In this document: one piece after another, positions 57,348 to 64,000 of the stretch | Position numbering within the stretch: the stretch's first letter is position 1 | Layout: every line of letters begins with the position of its first letter | NCBI GenBank assembly: GCA_002794785.1 | Contig: NBBA01000002.1 | Coordinates: 1,302,001-1,366,000, forward strand | DNA from: Coniferiporia sulphurascens | Taxonomy: Eukaryota; Basidiomycota; Agaricomycetes; Hymenochaetales; Hymenochaetaceae | Direction: 5' to 3' | Length of the DNA stretch: 64,000 nucleotides | Notes under the pieces: model-generated | Database searches by the model: none | Told to the model about the DNA's origin: nothing | The model's input: the letters and a program-made list of their open reading frames with translations, nothing else | Made by a program: the position numbers and the translations under genes

Positions 57348-60300
57348 TCAGTTGCCTATGGCAAAACCTGAGTCGGCGATATGTACCACAGTGGGGCCAC
57401 CCGGGTCGAAGACGAGGATAGGTTCCGCCTCGAAGGCAGGGTGAGAGTCGAGGAAAGATGCCAAAATTGGGAGGCCATCTTTAGAGAACCATTGGGCCTC
57501 AGTGGATGGTATGGGCGTTTTCCACACTGCTTGTCTGGCAGGGAGGGTGTTAGGGCAGGAGAGCAAGAGGTGAGCTCGAGTCTCCGGAACGTGGCAGAAC
57601 GGACACATGGGGTCACGTCCCGGAATACGTCCAAAGTACGCGCCAAAGCCGGCGTGGCCTAGGAGTGTCCGGAAAACTTTGCACTTGGTGCGTCGACCGA
57701 GTGTGAGGTTCTGCATCAGAGCGGATGGCTTAGTCGAGGGGTTTAGGGTAACGCCCATTGAGTGGGCGTCTGAAGTCCCTCGGGATTTCCGGCAGGCAGA
57801 AGCCCAGTCAGATTTCCATTGAGTGAGTGCCGTCGAGGAAGCGGATGGTAGGCGGGAATGGAAGGGTGCCCGGAGGGGGGTTGTCCGCAATACCGCAGGC
57901 GAGGACGTCAGCAAATTCATTGCCTTCAACATCGGAGTGTCCCGGGACCCAGTGTAAGTGAAAGAAAACACTAGGAAATCGCTTATGAGCAATTTTGAGA
58001 CACTTCCGGATGAAGAGGGCGACATTAACGCCTGGGGCCGGACGAGGGTCTGCGAGAAGTGTGAGGGCGACTTCGCAATCAGTGTAGATTTCCACCTGGG
58101 TAACATCCGGGTGTAAATCATAAGAGTATGCCAGGAGCCAAGCGGCATCGGCAAGTGCGGCGAGTTCGCAATCCGTAGCATGGACGGAGGAACCAAGATA
58201 GGTTTCGCGGGTGAGGACCGATTCCCCACGATAGAACCAGACGCCGGCGGCACCGCCAGCGTAAGAGGACGGAGACGTTCCCTTACGAGAACCGTCAGTA
58301 TAGATGAGGAGACGAGTGGGTACATCTTTCAATCGGTCGATAAGGCCATGATGTGACTGAATGAGTGCATCTCGCGCTTCTTGAGAGTGATCAATTGCCT
58401 TGTCAATGCTTACGTGTCTGAGTGGAGGCAACGTAATCCACGGAGGGCGAGTGTATTGGGGAACGCGTTCGCATCCAGGCGGAACCCGGTTAACGAACGA
58501 AGTAGTGATTGCTCCTTTACGTGTAGACCGCAGAGGTAAGAGGGTGTGCGTGGTAGTGAGATACCGAATAGCAGCACGAGATTTGGTGCGCTCTAGGCGG
58601 AGGGGGATGGGCAAAATGGAGGCAAGGACCTCAGAGGGGCCGCGTGGTGACGTGCGCCATGATCCAAGGATACAGCGGCACGCCGCGGACTGTACTAAGG
58701 TCATTTTATCGCATTTGCCTTTTTGCCGTTTGCCAGTAAACCAGAGAGGAGAACCCCAAAGTAGAACTGGCAGAATGCACCCAATATAGAGACGTCGTAG
58801 GTGGAGCGGGTCTAAGCCGCGAAGTGTGTTGCCGAGGAGCTCCAGGGCACGGAGAGAAGACATGGCTTTAAAGCACATGCGTTGAACGTGTACCGTAAAC
58901 AACAATTGCGCGTCGAAAAAGATACCCAGCCAGTGTAGAGGCCGGGAGGGAACTATGCGAAGGGGCGGAAGGCCCTGGCGCGGCAGGTGGATAGGGTGTA
59001 TGAGGGAATCCTCGCGGAGGTCATGCCGTCGGGTCCAGTGGATGAGCTCAGATTTGTCATCATCCAGAGAGAGGCCGAGAGCACGACATGCAGCAGAGAA
59101 CGAGAGGTAAGCCTTTTCGAGGCGAGCAACGTTAGTCGCTATGGAACTCGAAGAGGTAGTGAGGAGGTGGTCGTCCACGTAAGCGCGGACTAACACGAGA
59201 GGGTCAGAAACCTGAAGTGAGGAGAGGAGGCTTGTCGCGAATAAAGCAGACAGTATAGGGGAAATGGGAGAGCCTTGAGGGACCCCCATATTAGGTATGG
59301 GAGTCAGAGTGTCGGTGAAACCATCAAAAGAGAGAGCAACCCGGCGATCTGAAACAAAGGACATGACCCAAGAGATAAGGAGAGGGGGAAACCCTAGTTC
59401 GAGGAGGACGGAATGTAAACGGGGGTGTTGGACGGAAGGAAAGAAACCCGCCACGTCTACTGCAAGTGCTGTAGTGACGTGATGCCGGGCCCAAGCCGTC
59501 TCAATTTCGTTTACAAGGTCAGAAGTGGCATCCAGTACGCCCGACTTTTGGCGGGTACCGTATTGGGAAGAAGGGAGCGCGCCGAGTTCATTGGCGATGA
59601 ACTGGATGCGGTTAGCGATGATCTTCTCGAGTAGTTTGCCCATAGTTTCCTCGAGAGTGATGGGGCGGTAGGCGTTGAGCGCGGTAGGGTCCTTCTTATT
59701 GAGTTTTCGGAGCATCACCACCTTTGCGTCCTTCCAGGGACGGGGGTGGTGTCCAGCATCCAGGCATTCATTATAGAGTGCGAGGAGTGGAACACTATGG
59801 GCGGCGTGCAGGCTTTTTAGGGCCTGGTAGCCAACACCGGTAATGCCCGGGGCACTTGAATTCGAAGTGAGACTGAGTGCGTGGTCCAGCTCTTCCATGA
59901 GGATGGGGTGGTTGCGCATAGGGCGGGCACCGACAAAAGAGTATGTCGGAGAGATGGCAGCGGAGGGTTGGGTACCGAAATACTTAGACCGGAAGGCAGA
60001 AGCCTTCTCCGCAGGTGAGTTCGCAGTGGAGTGTCCGGACACTAACGCTGGGATAGGAGCACGGCGAGTGCCCATTGCCCATTTCGCCATTGGCCAGATT
60101 TTGTCTGGCTTGACAGCAGCAGTGAACGAATCAGCCCAGTTGCGTTTAGCGCGGCGGAAGATACCAGCCGACTGACGTCGGAGCGTGGTACGAACCGCCG
60201 GAGTAGCTCCGCGCAAGGCGGCCATGTGAGCACGGCATGAGGCGTCCCACCACTTGACCTTGTGTCCTCCTGCCTTCGAAGAAGACGGGGGGTGTGAGGC

Positions 60301-61251
60301 ATCAGTGGCGAGAACCAGAGCGGCGTGAATAGCGGCAACCTTGACGTCCAGGAGTTGGGGCGTGGCGCCTGAGAGGGCGAAGGCGGTGGAGAGTGGTGCA
60401 TCTAGCGCTTCCAACCATTCAGTAGAGAGCGAGTCATCATACCGTGGGCGAAGGAAGGGGTCAATGTAAGGCTCAGAAGAGGTGGGGATAGACCATGTGA
60501 TGACGGCATGGTCGGATCCGGATGGAGTATCCCAGGATCGTGTCCAGGAATCGCCCAAAGCGAGATCTTCCAAAGAAGGGGAAGCCCACGCTAGGTCGAT
60601 GACTGATTCAGTGAATTGGGTAGAGGGGCGTCGCCTGGTATCGAAACCCGGCTGGTTCAGGAGGTGCATGGCATTTGCGGCGGCCCAGTGTTCTAGAGGG
60701 CGAGCTTTCTGGGCATCGCTTGTCGAATGGGTGCCGTGGTCCCAGTGAATAGAGTGGAGATTAAAGTCCCCAGCAACTAGCCAATGTGCATGCAAGGGGA
60801 GCTCGAGCAGAGCAAGAGAGGAGATGGTGTCCTTTTTATTCGCATCATGGTTGTATACATTAGTGACAAAGAGAGGCCCAAGGCCGGTGTCAAAAATTAG
60901 CGTGAGTATGTCTCGGGATGGGGAGCGCGAGGCATCTAGCACCACCCGAGACAGAGGGATAGACTGGCGAACCAGTGTGACCACACGTGGACGTGTTAGT
61001 TCGGTGGGCCCCGCAGAGGGGGGCACAAAGACGTGGTAGTTGGGCATGGCGGGGAAGCCGAAAACGGGCGTACCTGCTGCATCCAACATAGAGGGGGAGG
61101 TACCAATCGGATACCAAGGGGGTTCCTGGAGTAAAATAACTGCAGGTGGGAGGGGGGCACCGGGGGCAGACGAGAAGGAGTGGACGAGTGCTTCGACGTG
61201 CACTCGGGACGTTGCAACGTTGTGTTGCATGAACGTCCATGGACTACTCAT
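57348..61251 (-). pseudogene. LINE ORF2: APE endonuclease, RT, RNase H, C-terminal zinc knuckle; one frameshift
   Basis: The start is taken at 61251 (MSSPWTFMQHN), because upstream Met codons lie inside ORF1. In order: APE endonuclease (FMQHN, QEPPW, VAGDFNLHS, SDHAVITW), reverse transcriptase (YRPITL, DVAGFFPSV, GVPQGSPISP, RAYVDDHLL), RNase H (YTDGSRKG, TDCELAAL, YTDCEVAL, WVPGHSDVEGNEFAD). The first frame ends at 57808. The C-terminal part (WKSDWASACRK, CPFCHVPETRAHLLLSC) lies in another frame, open from 58325 to 57348. The shift falls at or near a run of six C (minus strand, near 57875-57885). It is otherwise free of stops over about 3.9 kb. Confidence 0.88.
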
Positions 61252-63535
61252 CAGCCGGGGGTGGGGCGAAAGAGGAACGGGCACGGCCACGCTGTTTGGG
61301 GCAGCTGGAAGAGTCGGCGCGGTGTTCGCCGGAGCAATTCGAGCATTTGGGGGGGTGGGTGCAGGGGGAGGAGGCTGGTAGGGCGTCCCGAACGCACCCC
61401 AGGCATCGCATGCGATGGTCATCAGTACGATGACGACCAGCACATATAAGGCATGACCAGGGACGATTCCTGCAATTTTGAACGAGGTGGCCTAGTGCCG
61501 CACATTTAATGCACTGCATGAGGCGAGGGAGATCACAGCGGGCCACTAATTTGAGTCGGCGGCCGAACATGTACACTACGCGGTTCCTCGGAGTGGAGAG
61601 GATGTTCGCAGAGCGGGAGCCCGTAGGGTCTTCAAAAGAGAAGGCGATGGGGGCAGACATGACATCCTCGCCCAGAAGCTCGTAAGCCCGGGTCCAGTCG
61701 GGCTCTAGAGTCATGGGCAGTGAGAGGAGGTGGGGGTTGGCGGCACGGAACTCCGCTTGGAGATCCGCCGCCATGAAGGCAGGGAGGCCCGGCGCAGGGC
61801 GCGTGGGGACTTCGGCAATTTGTAGGCAGGCCCAAGATACGAGTTGGGAGACTGTGGCAGGGTAGACGCTTTGGACGGATGCCATCACAACTTCCTTCAC
61901 GCTGTTCATAGTAGGAACGTGAGTGTTGTGAGCGAACGTAACGAAGCAGTTGCCTCGATCGTTCCAGTGGGCAGCGCGTACGACCAGTTTGGCCGCAGTA
62001 GGAAAGCGTGAGAGGGCAGTCCTGACGTTAATGGTCGTCTGGGAATCGGTGGGGCGCGCTTCAGCAGGGGGCGGGGCTCCATGGAAGCGGATGGCGAGGG
62101 TCGGGTCCGTAATAGTACGGATAACCGGGAGGACTGCACGCTTCGGCTCTTGTTTCACAGCGCTAGCAGTAGTGGGGGCCCCTGTCGACACTGGCGCTGC
62201 AGTAGCAGGGGCAGTGGCAGGGGTAGCCCCACCCGCGGCAAGACCTGGAGTGACAGGTGTCGGCAAGGTGGACCCGGCGGTGGAGTTAGAAGGGCCCGAA
62301 GGTCCTTGTGGTGGAGGAGGGGCAGTACTCGGGTTGGCTTTACCCTTCCCTTTCCTGTCTCCGGAGGGGGCGGACCCGGCCCCCGAGGAATGTGGGGGAG
62401 GTTGTTCAAGTGCGTCCATCCGCTGCATCATGAAGGCCATTTGGCGCGTAAGGTCAGACATGACCTGCACCATCTGCTGTGGCAGGGAGGGAAGGGAGGG
62501 GGGGCCTACCACAGTCTGGGAGGACTGGGGTGGGGCGGGAAGGGGGGCAGGGCCAGGGGCTATGCCGAAACGGGGGCCTGCCGCCGCCCGAAAGGCCTGC
62601 GACGTGGCGGATTGTGCGAGCGGATCCTCCTGGACCAAAGCACTGTTGAGAGAGTTAACCGCGAAGGCAATCTCTCCGAGGAGGGAGGCAGTAGAGGCGG
62701 CCGACATAGAGGTCGTCTTCCCTAGTGCGAGGAGTTCATGGGAGGCACGCATGGCAGTCGTGGCGGCCAACCGGAGGTGGGGAACCTGCAATGTCACCGC
62801 CCTGGGGGACAGTGGCATTGGGGCGCTGGTGGACTTGCGCTTTTTCCGCGCAGAAGCCGTAGAGGCCTGGTCATCGAGGGCCCCGGCCTCCGACATTTCT
62901 GAGTCGGAGTCCAAGGACGAGATGGCAGCAGACGTCGGGCGGGACGGCCCACGAGGGGTTTCGTCTACACGGGGAGCCATCCCACCACCGCCAGGGGGCG
63001 TGATAGGGGAGGCAGGCTCAACGAGAGCGGAGGCCGCGTCAGTGGGGATGTACTTCGCCCACATGGAGGCTGAGGTGGATTGGGGGGCCTGCGGAGCAGG
63101 GGCCACAAGAGGGGAGAGGCTGGTTTGACCCCCAGAAAAGAGGGTTTCACCTAAAATAGCCCCTGAGAGAGGGAGGCCCGGGGTGACCGGGCGGGGGACT
63201 TGGGCCATGACCTGGTCAGTTCCTCGGTCACTCGCGACGGAAGCGGCGCGGGACGGTGGGTGAAAGGGCTGGCGAGATGTGATCTCCGCCGCCAGTGGGG
63301 ACACTGTGGGGAGGACTTTGGGAGGTACCGGAGGCGCACGGGCGGCGCTCGAGATCGACCCCGAGAACGAGGAGGAGCGAGCAGCGACCGTTCCCGGAGG
63401 AGGCATTACGTCGGTCCCCCGACCACGAAGAGAACGCATACCACCTCGTGTAGATACAGAGGGGGCGTGGAAGGTCTCGTCGATGGGACGGGGGGGTTGT
63501 TGTTCTTGTTTTTGTTGATCAGACATAGAGGGCAA
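61244..63535 (-). CDS. LINE ORF1 (Gag-like, zinc knuckles)
   Basis: 763 codons. The first two thirds are rich in Pro, Ala, Ser and Thr and look disordered. The last about 200 residues resemble a LINE Gag: a compact domain, then three knuckle-like motifs, CIKCAALGHLVQNC, CLICAGRHRTDDHRMRC and CSNCSGEHRADSSSC. It should bind element RNA and carry it to the nucleus. Start at the first Met (MPSMSD), about 50 nt inside the element 5' end. Its stop overlaps the ORF2 start (ATGAGTAG). Confidence 0.9.
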   Translation of the reverse strand: MPSMSDQQKQEQQPPRPIDETFHAPSVSTRGGMRSLRGRGTDVMPPPGTVAARSSSFSGSISSAARAPPVPPKVLPTVSPLAAEITSRQPFHPPSRAASVASDRGTDQVMAQVPRPVTPGLPLSGAILGETLFSGGQTSLSPLVAPAPQAPQSTSASMWAKYIPTDAASALVEPASPITPPGGGGMAPRVDETPRGPSRPTSAAISSLDSDSEMSEAGALDDQASTASARKKRKSTSAPMPLSPRAVTLQVPHLRLAATTAMRASHELLALGKTTSMSAASTASLLGEIAFAVNSLNSALVQEDPLAQSATSQAFRAAAGPRFGIAPGPAPLPAPPQSSQTVVGPPSLPSLPQQMVQVMSDLTRQMAFMMQRMDALEQPPPHSSGAGSAPSGDRKGKGKANPSTAPPPPQGPSGPSNSTAGSTLPTPVTPGLAAGGATPATAPATAAPVSTGAPTTASAVKQEPKRAVLPVIRTITDPTLAIRFHGAPPPAEARPTDSQTTINVRTALSRFPTAAKLVVRAAHWNDRGNCFVTFAHNTHVPTMNSVKEVVMASVQSVYPATVSQLVSWACLQIAEVPTRPAPGLPAFMAADLQAEFRAANPHLLSLPMTLEPDWTRAYELLGEDVMSAPIAFSFEDPTGSRSANILSTPRNRVVYMFGRRLKLVARCDLPRLMQCIKCAALGHLVQNCRNRPWSCLICAGRHRTDDHRMRCLGCVRDALPASSPCTHPPKCSNCSGEHRADSSSCPKQRGRARSSFAPPPADE

Positions 63536-63586
63536 AGTGCTCGTAAAGACTACCTAGATGGTGGTGGTTAGAGGACAAGGAGGATG

Positions 63587-63600
63587 ATCGCAACTGCAAT
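63587..63600. repeat. LINE target-site duplication, right copy
   Basis: ATCGCAACTGCAAT, identical to 57140-57153. It marks the 5' end of the minus-strand LINE. Confidence 0.92.
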
Positions 63601-64000
63601 CGGCGTCTCAATTCCTATTGGGATTGCAAAGACCAATATAGAAGGACCCTGTGATTACATATGATGCCGAGCAAAAGTTACAATCCTACGATAACTTGCA
63701 ATTGAGTGGGGCTATTGTGTCATTAGTTTGACGTGTTTTACTATTACGCGTGATGGTCATTATGCAACCCCTCAGATGTTCCATGTGGTGGTCTTGCACG
63801 ATTCTCAGTGCTTCTCGTCGTTTTCCAGAACATGTGACTTGGTCATGACAGGAGGTCCAGTTGTTGACATCACGTGTGTGTCCTTTGGCCCATATTGATG
63901 TCCCCCTCTTAGTTGATCACGTGCATGTTTCTCATGCATGATTGCATAGCCACTTGCTGACAAAGACTTGCTGCTCTTCCGTTGCATGTCCTGGCAAGGG
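63601..64000. other. no supportable gene
   Basis: Unremarkable sequence up to the window end. A 60-codon minus frame has no recognisable feature. Confidence 0.4.

Larger units (their letters stand above)
57153..63586 (-). mobile_element. Tad1-like LINE, nearly full length
   Basis: A 6.4-kb non-LTR retrotransposon on the minus strand: short 5' UTR, ORF1, ORF2, 3' UTR and a 16-nt poly(A) (poly(T) at 57153-57168). The flanking 13-14 bp duplication is exact. ORF2 combines an APE-type endonuclease, reverse transcriptase and RNase H, as in the fungal Tad1 clade. The exact duplication and single visible frame error point to recent insertion. Confidence 0.93.

Noticed and set aside
61950..63128. 392-codon plus-strand ORF opposite LINE ORF1
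   Set aside because: It is an antisense frame of a GC-rich coding sequence; the minus-strand ORF1 with zinc knuckles explains the region.
1..64000. CRISPR arrays, bacterial operons, phage or viral modules
   Set aside because: The window is intron-rich fungal DNA; no regularly spaced short repeats, ribosome-binding sites or viral structural genes were seen.

Overview
The window is nuclear DNA of a filamentous fungus, most likely a basidiomycete of the Agaricomycetes. Genes are split by many introns of about 50-70 nt with GT-AG (sometimes GC-AG) ends. The family mix fits: class-3 secreted lipases, Kre9/Knh1-type cell-surface protein, Zn2Cys6 clusters, a large ankyrin protein, a Tad1-like LINE and Copia LTR elements. 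Every multi-exon model below was assembled by hand from splice signals and family conservation, and each summed coding length is a multiple of three.

Layout. 1-20.5 kb is a tandem array: three secreted lipase genes (1888-3119, 6449-7685, 17303-18550), two of them followed by a two-finger C2HC protein of unknown function (3646-4953, 19061-20447), with similar upstream DNA before each lipase. The DNA upstream of the third lipase is split by a nest of transposons: a poly(A) retroposon (9737-16859, 13-bp target duplication) contains a Copia element (10065-16065), which contains a solo LTR (10943-11500). An intron-containing tRNA-Pro gene lies at 8230-8331. From 21.6 to 35.7 kb there are single-copy genes: a Kre9-like GPI protein (minus), a PDI ending in KDEL (plus), RNase H2 subunit C (minus) and a 9-exon nucleotidyltransferase-like/ankyrin gene (plus) that carries one in-frame TAG.

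35.7-44.3 kb is a transposon graveyard: four solo LTRs of two families, a broken DsbA/FrnE-type gene, an inverted repeat with tRNA-like arms, a second copy of the poly(A) retroposon, and a 1.6-kb nearly perfect palindrome with Tc1/mariner-like ends. 44.8-47.4 kb holds a 14-exon Abp1-type actin-binding protein (ADF-H plus two SH3). 47.5-52.3 kb shows no gene I can support. 52.3-54.8 kb encodes a protein with five consecutive Zn2Cys6 clusters. 57.15-63.6 kb is an almost intact Tad1-like LINE (ORF1, ORF2 with APE endonuclease, RT and RNase H) with a 13-14 bp target duplication and one frameshift.

The host genes do not form a pathway or cluster. The lipases act outside the cell, PDI in the ER, Abp1 on cortical actin, RNase H2C in the nucleus. 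The main themes are local gene duplication, layered retrotransposition and CpG-type decay of the Copia element.
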